NCBI GenBank assembly: GCA_009779525.1
Contig: WREB01000006.1
Location: 1 to 16,578, forward strand
DNA: 16,578 bases
Direction: 5' to 3'
Source of the DNA: Defluviitaleaceae bacterium
GTDB lineage: Bacteria > Bacillota_A > Clostridia > Lachnospirales > WQUN01
This document shows, in pieces, positions 1-7,944 of the stretch. Position numbers and translations under genes: made by a program. Under the pieces are notes generated by a model that did no database searches, was not told the origin of the DNA, and saw only the letters and a list, made by a program, of their open reading frames with translations. Each line of letters starts with the position of its first letter. Within the stretch, counting starts at the first letter, position 1.

Positions 1-67
1 GCTTCTGCTTGCAAAAAAAATGCCCGACGACGCGGTCGTTGTCCTTCATTTCCCTTATATAAAGCAT
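1..67 (-). CDS. yhaM: 3'-5' exoribonuclease YhaM family, N-terminus only (partial)
   Basis: The minus strand from 67 encodes 22 residues beginning MLYIREMKDNDRVVGHFFCK before the window ends. This matches the start of YhaM-type exoribonucleases, where a short 'YI-E-K-GDRV-G-F-CK' stretch opens the OB-fold RNA-binding domain that precedes a catalytic HD domain. Known family members degrade RNA and single-stranded DNA from the 3' end in the cytoplasm of Gram-positive bacteria. ATG at 67 is chosen because GAGG lies 7 bases before it and the pattern of residues fits the family start; a second ATG (49) is inside the conserved block. The gene diverges from the folate S component at 151. Only the opening of the OB fold is visible, so the HD domain and the full identity are inferred. 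Confidence 0.72.
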   Translation of the reverse strand, partial: MLYIREMKDNDRVVGHFFCKQK

Positions 68-92
68 TCGGCAGCCTCGCGGTTTTTCAGCA

Positions 93-98
93 AGTATA
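93..98 (-). promoter_or_regulatory. Possible extended -10 for the YhaM-like gene
   Basis: On the minus strand the sequence reads TGGTATACT, an extended -10 (TGn followed by TATACT), 25 bases before the ATG at 67. No good -35 box sits 17 bases upstream, which is usual for extended -10 promoters. Position and orientation fit, but the call rests on one short match. Confidence 0.35.
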
Positions 99-117
99 CC
101 ATTTCGCCGTTAAAAGT

Positions 118-123
118 TATAAT
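118..123 (+). promoter_or_regulatory. Possible -10 box for the folT-ABC operon
   Basis: A perfect TATAAT lies 27 bases before the folT ATG. The hexamer 17 bases upstream (TATACC) is a poor -35. The box shares an 83-base divergent spacer with the promoter of the YhaM-like gene. No tetrahydrofolate-riboswitch-like conserved sequence is visible between it and the start codon, and the space left is too short for one. Confidence 0.4.
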
Positions 124-150
124 CACACATTCCAGGTCGGGGGGCGGCGG

Positions 151-663
151 ATGGCGGGAAACGCAAAACTTAAGGCGCTTGTCGTAATCTCGACGCTAGT
201 CGCGATGAACGTCGTGCTGAGCCGCTTTCTTTCGGTTTCGGCGTGGAATTTTAAGATAGGGTTCGGCTTCGCCCCCATCGCGGTCTGCGCGTTTGTCTAC
301 GGGCCGATACCCGCCGCCGTCGCCGGAGCGCTCGCGGATTTTATCGGCGCGACGCTTTTTCCAATCGGCCCGTTCTTTCCGGGCTTCACGCTTTCGGCCG
401 CGCTTACCGGCGCGGTTTTCGGCCTGTTTTTACACAAGCGTAAGGGCGGCGCCTTTCAGGCGGTCTGCGCGGCGCTTGTCAACTGCTTCGCGATCAGCCT
501 GCTGCTAAACACCTGCTGGATCAGCGCGCTTAGCGGCGCGCCTTTTTTGGGACTACTGCCGACGCGCGTCGCGCAAAGCTGCGTGATGGCGCCGGTCCAA
601 TCCGTAGCGATGTACGCGATCATCAAATACAAAAGGATCTTCAGGACGCTGGAAGGGGGTTGA
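151..663 (+). CDS. folT: Folate-family ECF transporter S component
   Basis: This 170-residue protein is almost entirely hydrophobic with about six membrane segments, the usual size and build of an ECF S component, the substrate-binding membrane subunit of an energy-coupling-factor vitamin importer. The block 'KIGFGFAPIA..VYGP' (about residues 35-51) followed by 'GALADFIGA' and 'FFPGFTLSAALTG' is the folate-type (FolT) pattern. S components work with a shared EcfT/EcfA1/EcfA2 module, which is not in this window. The ATG at 151 is preceded by a G-rich stretch that can serve as ribosome binding site. The gene ends one base before the start of an ABC ATPase, so it is the first gene of a tight operon with an exporter-type ABC system, an odd partner for an S component. 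Folate is the family's usual ligand; another pterin or vitamin is possible. Confidence 0.85.
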   Translation: MAGNAKLKALVVISTLVAMNVVLSRFLSVSAWNFKIGFGFAPIAVCAFVYGPIPAAVAGALADFIGATLFPIGPFFPGFTLSAALTGAVFGLFLHKRKGGAFQAVCAALVNCFAISLLLNTCWISALSGAPFLGLLPTRVAQSCVMAPVQSVAMYAIIKYKRIFRTLEGG

Positions 664-664
664 T

Positions 665-1369
665 ATGCTTTTAGCTGAAGCCGTGACGAAAAAATTCAAG
701 CGCCCCGTTTTAAAGAATTTATACCTTAACGCGTTAGGCGGCGAAATGGTCGGGATCGACGGCGAAAACGGGTCGGGCAAATCGACGCTCCTTTCTATTT
801 TAACCGGTGCGCTTGGCCCCGATTCGGGAAGTGTTACGCTCGAGGGGTTCGACGTGCAAAAAAACCCGCGAACCCTGGCGAAACTCACCGGCTTCGTCCC
901 GCAGGAGAACACGCTTTTCGCCAATTTAAGCGCGCTTGACAACATGAAGCTTTGGACTTCCGCGTACGGCGCGAACTGGAAGGACGCGCTGCCGTTTTTG
1001 TTCCCGGAAGGAGACGAATCCGAAATGCGCGATTTCCTTAAAAAAAAGACGCACAAGCTATCGGGCGGGATGAAGAAGCGCCTGTCCATCGCCGTTTCGC
1101 TCGCGCACGACCCGCGCTACCTTATCATGGACGAACCGTCGGCGGGGCTTGACATCGGGTTTCGCGACGGCCTGCTTAAAACGATGGCCGAATTTAAGAA
1201 GCGGGGCGGCTGCGTGGTGTTTACCTCGCACCAGCCCGACGAGTTGCGGCGCTGCGACAGGATCTACGTGCTTAGGGGCGGAAGCTTCGTCTACGAGGGA
1301 ACGCCGCAAAACTTAGGCGCCGGAGACGGCTTCGCGGAAGCGCTTACCCACGCGGTATGCGGGAGTTGA
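665..1369 (+). CDS. ABC transporter ATP-binding protein (ABC-2/DrrA-like class)
   Basis: A 234-residue ATPase with all expected motifs in order: Walker A GENGSGKST (33-41), Q-loop Gln80 in VPQEN, signature LSGGM (132-136), Walker B LIMDEP (153-158) with catalytic Glu157, and switch His189 in TSHQ. Its overall look is that of the ATPases paired with ABC-2 permeases (drug, lipid or polysaccharide export), not the EcfA type that drives S components. The segment between Q-loop and signature is acidic (PEGDESE) and slightly unusual. The ATG at 665 follows the folT stop after one base and has AAGGGGG upstream. Its 3' end overlaps the first permease frame, so translation is probably coupled. Substrate and direction of transport cannot be read from the ATPase alone. 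Confidence 0.9.
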   Translation: MLLAEAVTKKFKRPVLKNLYLNALGGEMVGIDGENGSGKSTLLSILTGALGPDSGSVTLEGFDVQKNPRTLAKLTGFVPQENTLFANLSALDNMKLWTSAYGANWKDALPFLFPEGDESEMRDFLKKKTHKLSGGMKKRLSIAVSLAHDPRYLIMDEPSAGLDIGFRDGLLKTMAEFKKRGGCVVFTSHQPDELRRCDRIYVLRGGSFVYEGTPQNLGAGDGFAEALTHAVCGS

Positions 1370-2565
1370 GCGGTCCGGGCGCGGCAAGATTTTCGCGCGG
1401 ATCGGTTTTTTTCCTTAACGCCGCATGGCTTGAGGTTAAAAAATATCTGGCCCTTTACAAGCGGTTTTGCTTCTTTGTGGCGTTTTTTGCGGCGGCGGCC
1501 GCAGTGCTTTACGTCGGGGCGCGCCACCTTGCGAACCGCGGGAGCTTCTTCGAACCGTTTACCATCGGAATCGTCGACGAGGGCGATTCGGCCGAAGTCA
1601 GGTATGTCTTCGATTTTTTCGACAGCGTCGCGGACCTAACGTACATGGATTGGGTCGAGGCGGAGGAGATGCTTCGAAGCGGCGCGATCCCGGCCTACGT
1701 CGTCCTCCCGGATTCGTTCGCTTTAGACATAATGACCGGAGACAACACGCCGTTTGCGCTTTACGGTAACCGCGGCTTCCCGCTGCAGTTATTCCTGACC
1801 AAAACTCTCGCCGCCGCGGGCGTCGCGTTCCTTTCAAGCTCGCAGGCCGGAATATACGCGACGATCGATTGCGCGAGGCTTCTCGGGTTCGACAACCGGT
1901 ATATAAACGACTACATAGTGCTCCCGATAAACGTCGCGTACGTGAGAAGGCTGCTCGAGTATGAGTATTTTTTTTCGGCCGAAGAACTAAAGCTTACCTC
2001 GGAAATCGAGCCCGCGGTTTTTTTCGGCAAAAACTTCGCGGTTTTTTTGCTGCTCGCCTGCCTGATTGTTTTTCTGCCGGCGCTCCGGGGTTACGGAAGC
2101 GCGGCTTACGCGCAGTTCCGCCGGGCGGGTCGCGGCATTTTTTTTATTAACGCGGCGAGGCTCGCCGGCGCGTTTTTAATTTTTTCGGCAATCGTTTTCG
2201 CCGTCTTCGCGGCGGTTTCGATTTTTACGGATTACGAAGCCGGCCGGCTGCTTGCGCGCTTGCTCGCGCTCGCGTTTTGCGCAGGCGCGTTCGGGATCGC
2301 TTCGTCGTCGCTTTTTCGCGGCGAGGCGGCTTGCGGCCTTTTTATTTTGTGCGCGGCGCTCGCGATGCTTGTTTTCGCTGGCGGCGCCGTTCCGCTTGCC
2401 TACCTGCCCGCGGGAACGCATTTTATGAGGTACGTTTCGTTAAATTATTGGACGGTGGAAGGCGGCGCCGCCGGCGCGTTTGTTTTAGTCTGCTTCGGAA
2501 TAATATTTTATTGGGTGGCCTGCATTGCCGAGATTTTACGCACACGTTTGCCTCGCGCGGCTTAA
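1357..2565 (+). CDS. ABC-2 type permease, first subunit
   Basis: 402 residues with the build of an ABC2_membrane_3-type permease: one membrane helix near the N-terminus (about 36-54), a large non-membrane region (about 55-220) that should face outside, then five hydrophobic helices (about 222-242, 262-290, 298-318, 327-349 and 370-392). This topology is typical of permeases that export small molecules, lipids or peptides with a separate ATPase. The start at 1357 overlaps the ATPase gene by 13 bases. A TTG at 1366 that overlaps the ATPase stop is an alternative start, with GGGAG directly against it. Neither has a well-spaced ribosome binding site, so translation by coupling is likely. The sequence is weakly conserved and the assignment rests on topology and neighbours. 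Confidence 0.75.
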   Translation: MRELSGPGAARFSRGSVFFLNAAWLEVKKYLALYKRFCFFVAFFAAAAAVLYVGARHLANRGSFFEPFTIGIVDEGDSAEVRYVFDFFDSVADLTYMDWVEAEEMLRSGAIPAYVVLPDSFALDIMTGDNTPFALYGNRGFPLQLFLTKTLAAAGVAFLSSSQAGIYATIDCARLLGFDNRYINDYIVLPINVAYVRRLLEYEYFFSAEELKLTSEIEPAVFFGKNFAVFLLLACLIVFLPALRGYGSAAYAQFRRAGRGIFFINAARLAGAFLIFSAIVFAVFAAVSIFTDYEAGRLLARLLALAFCAGAFGIASSSLFRGEAACGLFILCAALAMLVFAGGAVPLAYLPAGTHFMRYVSLNYWTVEGGAAGAFVLVCFGIIFYWVACIAEILRTRLPRAA

Positions 2566-3679
2566 ACTCGTGGCAAAGCCTTCGTTTTTCGCCGCTTTCG
2601 CGCTGCTTGCGGCGCTCGCGGTCGCTCCCGGCTTTATTTTCAACCGGACCGAGGGCGCGCTCGCGCGTATCGGCGTTTTTTTGCCGGTCAATTCAACGAA
2701 TTGCGCCGTCGCGCAAAGGACGGTCTCGAGCCTCGAGCGGTACGGGAGCGGACTTTTTGAAACAGTCATTTGCGAAGACGAGGAGCAGATGAAGCTGGAC
2801 GTGGTTTCGCGGAGGCTCGACTGCGCCTATGCGTTCGGCGAAAAAACCGAGGAGCTGGGGTTTGATAAGTCGATCGCGCTCTATAGTTCGCCGTACTCGA
2901 CCGCTGACAAATTTTCGAGCCTGCTTGTCGCGGCGGCTTATCTTGAAAACTTCGCCGGCTTGCTTGGAAGCGAGACGCTTCGCCCCCACGCGCCGGAAGC
3001 GACCGGGCTTTCGGAGGAAATACAAAAAATCGCGGACGGCTACCTCGAGGGCGGCGCGCTTATGGAAATGATCCTGCTTGAGTCGGGCGGGACGTTTGAC
3101 GCGCCCGAAACCGCGCCGTACGGCAGGATGTTTCGCGGGCTGGTCGGTTTGTTCGGTTGGCTGCTAGCGCTTTTTTTGGCTTACGGATTTGCCGAAGATG
3201 CTTCGGTCGCTTCTGCAAAGCGGTTAAAATCCTCGGGGCGCGGCCTCGGCGCGTTCGTTTTTTCAGGCGCGGCAGTCGCTTTTTTACTTACTTCCGCGTA
3301 CATGGGATTCGCCTCGTTTATCGGCGATTTATTATTTCCAGGCGCCGCGCCCTTCGACGCGTACGGCGCGTCGGTGCTTTTGACGTACGCCTTCGCGCTC
3401 GCGTGCCTCGCGACGCTCCTGTCGCGGCTGCTTCGCGCAAGCGCATACCCGGCGCTGATAACGTTCGCGTTCGTTTCATCCGCGCTGCTATGCGGCGCCT
3501 TCTTCGACATACGCGAGGTGTTCGCGCAAGCGGGTTTCGCAAGGTTAATCGCGCCCCCCCATTATTATCTTGACGCAATGCAAGACGCTTCCGGCAAAAA
3601 AATAACCGCGATGCTCGCGGCCGGGACCGTTTTCGCCATTCTTGCGGGAATGCCTTTCGCGTTCAGCCGGAAACGGTAG
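2525..3679 (+). CDS. ABC-2 type permease, second subunit
   Basis: 384 residues with the same plan as its upstream partner: a helix at about 20-40, an extracytoplasmic domain at about 41-203, then five helices (about 205-223, 240-265, 280-300, 308-326 and 360-380). The two permeases probably form a heterodimer with the ATPase at 665-1369. The start given is TTG at 2525, which overlaps the previous gene by 41 bases and has GGGTGG six bases upstream. A GTG at 2570, just after the upstream stop, is an alternative without a ribosome binding site; it would cut into the cytoplasmic lead before helix 1. The end overlaps the minus-strand sortase by 17 bases. The external domain has two nearby Cys residues (60 and 83), not a known metal motif. 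Confidence 0.72.
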   Translation: MPRFYAHVCLARLKLVAKPSFFAAFALLAALAVAPGFIFNRTEGALARIGVFLPVNSTNCAVAQRTVSSLERYGSGLFETVICEDEEQMKLDVVSRRLDCAYAFGEKTEELGFDKSIALYSSPYSTADKFSSLLVAAAYLENFAGLLGSETLRPHAPEATGLSEEIQKIADGYLEGGALMEMILLESGGTFDAPETAPYGRMFRGLVGLFGWLLALFLAYGFAEDASVASAKRLKSSGRGLGAFVFSGAAVAFLLTSAYMGFASFIGDLLFPGAAPFDAYGASVLLTYAFALACLATLLSRLLRASAYPALITFAFVSSALLCGAFFDIREVFAQAGFARLIAPPHYYLDAMQDASGKKITAMLAAGTVFAILAGMPFAFSRKR

Positions 3680-4436
3680 GGAACGGCGAAAGGGGCGGGT
3701 CCGGAATTTCAAAAACGCCCGATTCCTTAAAGACGGCGACGATCCTGTAGTCGCTCGTGCCGATCGCGTGGTTGAACGGATCCTTGCAGGTAATGAGCGT
3801 GACTCTCGCTTCGCCTCCCGGACGCATTATCAAATCCGCGGGGGCCGTCGCGAGCGCGTACACGAAAACGCTCTCGCAGTAAAACGTCAGCGCGGTCCCG
3901 TCGTCGTAATAAACTTCCATCGCGTCGCCCACCGAAAGCGCGTCGAGGCGCAAAAACTTCCCTTCCTCCCCCCTCCACTTATTGTGCCCCCCGAAAAACG
4001 AGTTGCCGTCGTTGCCCGGGATCGCAGATTCCGTGTACCACGAAACGATGTGCGCCGAATCGTATATAACCATCGAATCGTTTTCCGCGTCGTAGCCCGT
4101 TCCGATGATTTCCGCTTCGACGCCTAGCGCTTCGATTATAAGCCGCGTCGGCCACGCCGTTATTTGCGGAATTTCCGGCTCCGGTTCGGGAGTCGGGTTC
4201 GGCGCGAAAGTCGGCGTCGCTTTTTGCATGGCGGGGGTCGGCTCCATAACCGGCGCGGCCGTCGCTTTCGGCGTGAAGCTTGGTTCGCCCGGGGAGTAGG
4301 CCGTCGGCGATTGGCCGAACGCCGCCGGCGCGTCCGCGTCCGAAGCCTCGCGGCGCGGGGCCCTGTTGGCAAAAATCAAAACAGTCGCCGCGGCGAACAA
4401 TATAATTATAAATAGCTTTTGATGTATGCGTTTCAT
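3663..4436 (-). CDS. Sortase, class F/D-like, membrane anchored
   Basis: 257 residues: a short cytoplasmic start, one membrane helix (about 7-23), a Pro/Thr/Glu-rich linker of about 70 residues (25-95) and a sortase domain (about 96-240). The catalytic triad is visible: His151 in FFGGHNKW, Cys217 in LITCKD and Arg231 in SDYRIVAVF. Sortases cleave a C-terminal sorting signal and join the protein to the cell wall or to other subunits. The spacing, single helix and 'SWYTESAIPGNDG' segment before the His resemble class F and related sortases more than housekeeping class A. ATG at 4436 is the natural start. No LPXTG-type substrate is visible in the window, so it is an orphan here. It faces the YjfB-like gene across a 118-base divergent spacer and overlaps the ABC permease at its 3' end. 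Confidence 0.85.
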   Translation of the reverse strand: MKRIHQKLFIIILFAAATVLIFANRAPRREASDADAPAAFGQSPTAYSPGEPSFTPKATAAPVMEPTPAMQKATPTFAPNPTPEPEPEIPQITAWPTRLIIEALGVEAEIIGTGYDAENDSMVIYDSAHIVSWYTESAIPGNDGNSFFGGHNKWRGEEGKFLRLDALSVGDAMEVYYDDGTALTFYCESVFVYALATAPADLIMRPGGEARVTLITCKDPFNHAIGTSDYRIVAVFKESGVFEIPDPPLSPFPTVSG

Positions 4437-4458
4437 GGCGGATGCTCCGTTGCGATAA

Positions 4459-4483
4459 TAAAATTAATGAATTATGACGATAA
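4459..4483 (+). promoter_or_regulatory. Possible flagellar-sigma (sigma-D/sigma-28) promoter
   Basis: TAAA (4459-4462), 14 bases, then ACGATAA (4477-4483) resembles the sigma-D consensus TAAA-N14-16-CCGATAT known from Bacillus, with 5 of 7 bases in the -10 part. It lies 71 bases before the YjfB-like gene, which belongs to a family tied to motility. The spacer is AT-rich, so a chance match is possible. Confidence 0.35.
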
Positions 4484-4554
4484 CCCTAACGGAAGGTTAA
4501 AGGCGCCGACCTCATTCTAACACATTTTTCCGGCGTTATTAATAGGAGGCAGAC

Positions 4555-4728
4555 ATGGACATACCCGCGGTTTCGATGGAGCTTGCGGAAATGAAGCTGA
4601 TGCAGGGCGTGGGAATCGGAATGATGAAGAAGGCGATCGAGCTGACCGAGCAAACCGGAGAGATGCTCGTCGAAATGATGAACGATATGGCGGTCGGCGA
4701 AGGCGGCAAGGTCGACATAAAAATATAG
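4555..4728 (+). CDS. YjfB-like putative motility protein (57 aa)
   Basis: A short gene encoding 57 residues that opens with MDIPAVSMELAEMKL, carries two helical Met/Glu-rich stretches (MMKKAIELTEQ and MLVEMMNDM) and ends VDIKI. This is the pattern of the YjfB family, small cytoplasmic proteins found in flagellated Firmicutes and named for motility; the biochemical role is unknown. The start is firm: AGGAGG lies six bases before ATG at 4555. A possible sigma-D promoter sits upstream. The next gene begins 22 bases after its stop, so the two probably form one unit. Its 11 Met in 57 residues is high. Confidence 0.82.
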   Translation: MDIPAVSMELAEMKLMQGVGIGMMKKAIELTEQTGEMLVEMMNDMAVGEGGKVDIKI

Positions 4729-4750
4729 GTGAAGCGGTTAATATTTGCCG

Positions 4751-5368
4751 ATGAAAAACATAATAATCGCCGGCCCGTCCAGGTGCGGCAAGTCGACGCT
4801 CGCAAGCCGAATGAACGAAGAGTTCGGCCATTTTGTGATCGGCACAGACAAGCTCGCCGCGGTTTTCGGGCAGGCGTATCCGAATCTCGGCATACGGCTC
4901 GCCTGGGACAGGGAGCTTACGACTAAAAACATCGCGCCGTTCGTCGGCCATTTTCTCGGGACGTATAATTCGCCCGACGGCAGGGGTCTTTTGCCGTACA
5001 GCCACGGTGAAGCGCGGGGTAATATGTTTGTATTGGAAGGCGGCTACTTCGATTTCGAGACGGTATCCTCCATATTAAAATCGTACGGGATCGCGGAAAT
5101 GAAGGAGGAGTTCATTTTGATCGGGCTCGTGCAGCTAAAAAAATCCGCGGTCGAACTCGCCGCGGATTTTTTGAAATACGATACCGAAAACGACTGGACG
5201 CACGGCTTCGACGAGCCGGGCCGTCTGGAAATCGCGAACGACGTGCTCGAATCAAGCGGACAAATGGCCGCTTCTTTCGATAAATTCGGCTTTGCCGTCT
5301 ACGACGTCTCATACGGCCGCGACTCGGTCTTCGACCGGATCATCGGGGACATTGGGGCGCGCGGTTAA
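4751..5368 (+). CDS. P-loop kinase-like protein, function unknown
   Basis: 205 residues starting MKNIIIAGPSRCGKST, so a Walker A motif (residues 8-16) follows the first strand directly, as in small nucleotide, shikimate or aminoglycoside-type kinases. An Asp at 33 in IGTDKLA sits where such kinases bind the acceptor, and VLEGGYFD (about 94-101) could be the second strand with a Walker B-like role. The C-terminal half is helical and has an acidic region. I do not recognise the substrate. ATG at 4751 is preferred; TTG at 4745 would add two residues and lies closer to AGGTGAA (4727-4733), so the true start is uncertain. It follows the YjfB-like gene in the same direction and converges on the chemoreceptor gene, leaving a 62-base gap. 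Confidence 0.65.
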   Translation: MKNIIIAGPSRCGKSTLASRMNEEFGHFVIGTDKLAAVFGQAYPNLGIRLAWDRELTTKNIAPFVGHFLGTYNSPDGRGLLPYSHGEARGNMFVLEGGYFDFETVSSILKSYGIAEMKEEFILIGLVQLKKSAVELAADFLKYDTENDWTHGFDEPGRLEIANDVLESSGQMAASFDKFGFAVYDVSYGRDSVFDRIIGDIGARG

Positions 5369-5391
5369 CCTTCGACGCTATACCCGATCCC

Positions 5392-5431
5392 AAAATCTAT
5401 CAGCCGCTTTTTAATAAATCCCTTAGATTTT
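5392..5431. terminator. Weak shared terminator between convergent genes
   Basis: AAAATCTA (5392-5399) and TAGATTTT (5424-5431) form an 8-base inverted repeat around a 24-base loop between the ends of the kinase-like gene and the chemoreceptor gene. The stem is AT-rich and the loop long, so it would be a weak terminator, though it is the only candidate in this convergent gap. Confidence 0.3.
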
Positions 5432-7944
5432 TATCTTCCCCGCCTCATGTTAAACACGTTTATCATGTTTTTAAGCACGTCGGATTGGCTCGCGAGTTCC
5501 TGCGAAGCCGACGCGGATTCCTCCGCTATCGCGGAATTGTTCTGCACGACGTCGGTTATTTGGTTAAGGCCGATCATGACTTGGTTGATCGTGTTCGCCT
5601 GCTCCTCGGACGCCTTCGAAATTTCCGCGATAAGCTCCGCCGCCTTCGCCGCCTCGCTTACGATGGATTTAAGCGCCTCGTTGGTTTCGTTGGCGACGCC
5701 CGTCCCGTCGTTCACCCTGTTTTTCGATTCCTCGATCAGTTCTTCGGTCTCCCTCGCGGAAACCTGGGTTTTGCTAGCTAAACTCCTCACTTCCTCGGCG
5801 ACGACCGCGAACCCCTTGCCGTGCACGCCGGCGCGCGCCGCTTCGACGGCGGCGTTAAGAGCCAGAAGGTTCGTCTGGAACGCTATGTCGTTGATAACCT
5901 TGATTATCTTTGAGATTTCATTCGACGAGTCCTTGATGCCGTTCATGGACTCAAGCATGTGGTTCATGTCGTCGTTGCCTTTTTCCGCGTAAACTTTCAG
6001 GCTGGCGGAAAGCCTGTTGGCTTCCTTCGCGCTGCCCGCGTTTTGCGCGGTGTTTTCGTTGATCGTCTGGATCGTCGCGCTAAGCTCCTCCACGGAAGCC
6101 GCCTGTTCCGTCGCGCCGGTCGCAAGGCTCATGCTGCTTTCGGAAATCATCTTCGCGCCGGAAGCCACTTGGTCCGTCGCGGATGCGATGCCTGAAATCA
6201 CGTTGTTGAAGTTGGATATGATGCTTTGCAACGCGTTTTTAATGCTTACGAACGCCCCCACGTACTCGCGGCTTATTTCCTGGTTCAAGTCGTTGTCGGC
6301 CAGCCCGCCTAGCACTTCCGATATTTCGTCTATGTATGAAGCGACGTTGACGATCGTATCGTTTACGGAATTTTTTATCGTCAGGAAATCGCCCCTGTAG
6401 TCCCCCTGTATCTTTCTGTCGAAATTGCCGGATGCGACATTCGCCATGACGCCGTTCACTTCCTCGATGGGCGAAACTATCGCTTCCATTAATTTATTCA
6501 AGTTAGTTATCAGAACGGCCCAACCGCCGTTAAACCTGTCCGAATCAATCCTGACGCCAAGCTTACCCTCGGCCGCCGACTTCACGAGATTGATCATGTC
6601 GGCGTGAATGCCGTTGAGGGTCGCTAAAAGCTCGTCAAACCGCGTGTTAAGGATTATTTTTTTACCGGGCAGTTTTTTAATGTCGATGTTGAAGTTGCCG
6701 CCGCCTATTTCCGTCAAGGCGTTCAGCACCGTCATGACGTCGTCGATAAACGCGTCGACCAACTGGTTTATGTTGTCCGACATTTCTCTGTAGGAGCCGT
6801 CGTATTTGCTCGTGTCGATCCTGCATTCGATGTCGCCCTCCACGTTCATTTCGTTTGACAAATTTATCAGGTCGCTGATTATTTGCTTGATAACGTCGAT
6901 AAGCGAATAAACGTCGAGGGTCAGGTCGCCTATTTCATCCTTCGGTATGTTCGCCTTGTCCACATTTATGTTCAGATTGCCGCGGACGACGTCGGCGACA
7001 AGATTCTTCAGGCGTTTCAACGGCTTGTTCACCGAATAGGTATTGAAAACGAAAACCGATATGACGCAAAGGATCCCGCAGACAATTCCAACTAAAAGCA
7101 CCATGTTCATCATCGTTTTTTGTTTTGCCAGCGCGGATTCGATGCTTACGCCGGAAAAAAGCATCCCGATAACGTTTCCGTCGATGATTAAAGGCGAATA
7201 ATGCGCGTAGTATTCATGCCCGAACAGCTTAACCTGCGATGAATATTCGTTTCGCTGCCGCATGACGATGTCTATGACCGCGTCGCCGGCCTTCGTGCCG
7301 ACGACCCGGACGCCCTTGTCGTCGAATAGCGTGGACATGAGGCGCGTATCGCCGTCGAAAATGGTCGCCTCGCAGCTGGTCAAGTCCTTGACTTCGTCCA
7401 CATACTTGGGAAGCGACAGATCGTGGCCGCATGTGAGCGCCCCGAGAACGTTGCCGCGATCGTCCACTATCACGAAGCTGCCGCGCGTGGACAGCCCGAC
7501 GACGGTGCCTTTTTCGATCGTGCTTATCCCGACGCCGGTGTTGAGCGCGGCCGTCAGCGCCCTTTGGTTTAAGACGGAGTCGTCCTTCAATTCGTCGTGC
7601 ATCCTCGCGATAACCGCCCCGCTCGCGTCGCATACCGTAATGAGGTCCAGGTTCCCGGCCAATTCAAAAAGGGCGGCCCGAAGCTTTACATAATCTTTAT
7701 CCATAACCGCGGAAACGACATTGGGAGAGCGCGCGATGATTTCGGCGCTCGTTAGGGCTTCGCCCTTGAGAATATCCAATTCCTTGTTAAAAGACTGGTT
7801 GCCAGCCTTCGCCTCTTTCGCTACGATTTCTTTAATCAGGGAATCGCTTTGCACCGAAACGATGAAAACGATTATCGTGATGATGACCGCGATCATCAGC
7901 GTGACGATGAGCGATACCTTAATGCCCAAACTTTTGATTTTCAT
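5431..7944 (-). CDS. Methyl-accepting chemotaxis protein with Cache-type sensor and about six HAMP-like segments
   Basis: 837 residues: membrane helix 1 (about 9-31), an external Cache-like sensor (about 32-278, with '[13 protein letters not shown]' and 'FSGVS' typical of PAS-like chemoreceptor sensors), helix 2 (about 279-302), then a long linker and a C-terminal signalling domain (about 595-830). The hairpin tip (686-720, [19 protein letters not shown]) is the conserved site that contacts CheA and CheW. Between helix 2 and the signalling domain I count about six segments with HAMP-like 'GNLNINV / GDIECRI / GNFNIDI / GKLGVRI / GNFDRKI / NDLNQEI' starts, at about 322, 370, 416, 460, 506 and 551. 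Most receptors have one HAMP. There is no CheR-binding pentapeptide at the C-terminus. GGGGAG lies seven bases before ATG 7944. The ligand is unknown. Confidence 0.92.
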   Translation of the reverse strand: MKIKSLGIKVSLIVTLMIAVIITIIVFIVSVQSDSLIKEIVAKEAKAGNQSFNKELDILKGEALTSAEIIARSPNVVSAVMDKDYVKLRAALFELAGNLDLITVCDASGAVIARMHDELKDDSVLNQRALTAALNTGVGISTIEKGTVVGLSTRGSFVIVDDRGNVLGALTCGHDLSLPKYVDEVKDLTSCEATIFDGDTRLMSTLFDDKGVRVVGTKAGDAVIDIVMRQRNEYSSQVKLFGHEYYAHYSPLIIDGNVIGMLFSGVSIESALAKQKTMMNMVLLVGIVCGILCVISVFVFNTYSVNKPLKRLKNLVADVVRGNLNINVDKANIPKDEIGDLTLDVYSLIDVIKQIISDLINLSNEMNVEGDIECRIDTSKYDGSYREMSDNINQLVDAFIDDVMTVLNALTEIGGGNFNIDIKKLPGKKIILNTRFDELLATLNGIHADMINLVKSAAEGKLGVRIDSDRFNGGWAVLITNLNKLMEAIVSPIEEVNGVMANVASGNFDRKIQGDYRGDFLTIKNSVNDTIVNVASYIDEISEVLGGLADNDLNQEISREYVGAFVSIKNALQSIISNFNNVISGIASATDQVASGAKMISESSMSLATGATEQAASVEELSATIQTINENTAQNAGSAKEANRLSASLKVYAEKGNDDMNHMLESMNGIKDSSNEISKIIKVINDIAFQTNLLALNAAVEAARAGVHGKGFAVVAEEVRSLASKTQVSARETEELIEESKNRVNDGTGVANETNEALKSIVSEAAKAAELIAEISKASEEQANTINQVMIGLNQITDVVQNNSAIAEESASASQELASQSDVLKNMINVFNMRRGR

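Noticed and set aside
68..150. Tetrahydrofolate riboswitch upstream of folT
   Set aside because: A folate S component often has one, but the 83-base spacer is too short and I see none of the conserved riboswitch sequence.
553..1089. Minus-strand open frame of 178 codons opposite the ABC ATPase
   Set aside because: It lies fully against a gene with all ABC motifs, has no recognisable domain and is low in plausible composition. It is a shadow of GC-rich codon use.
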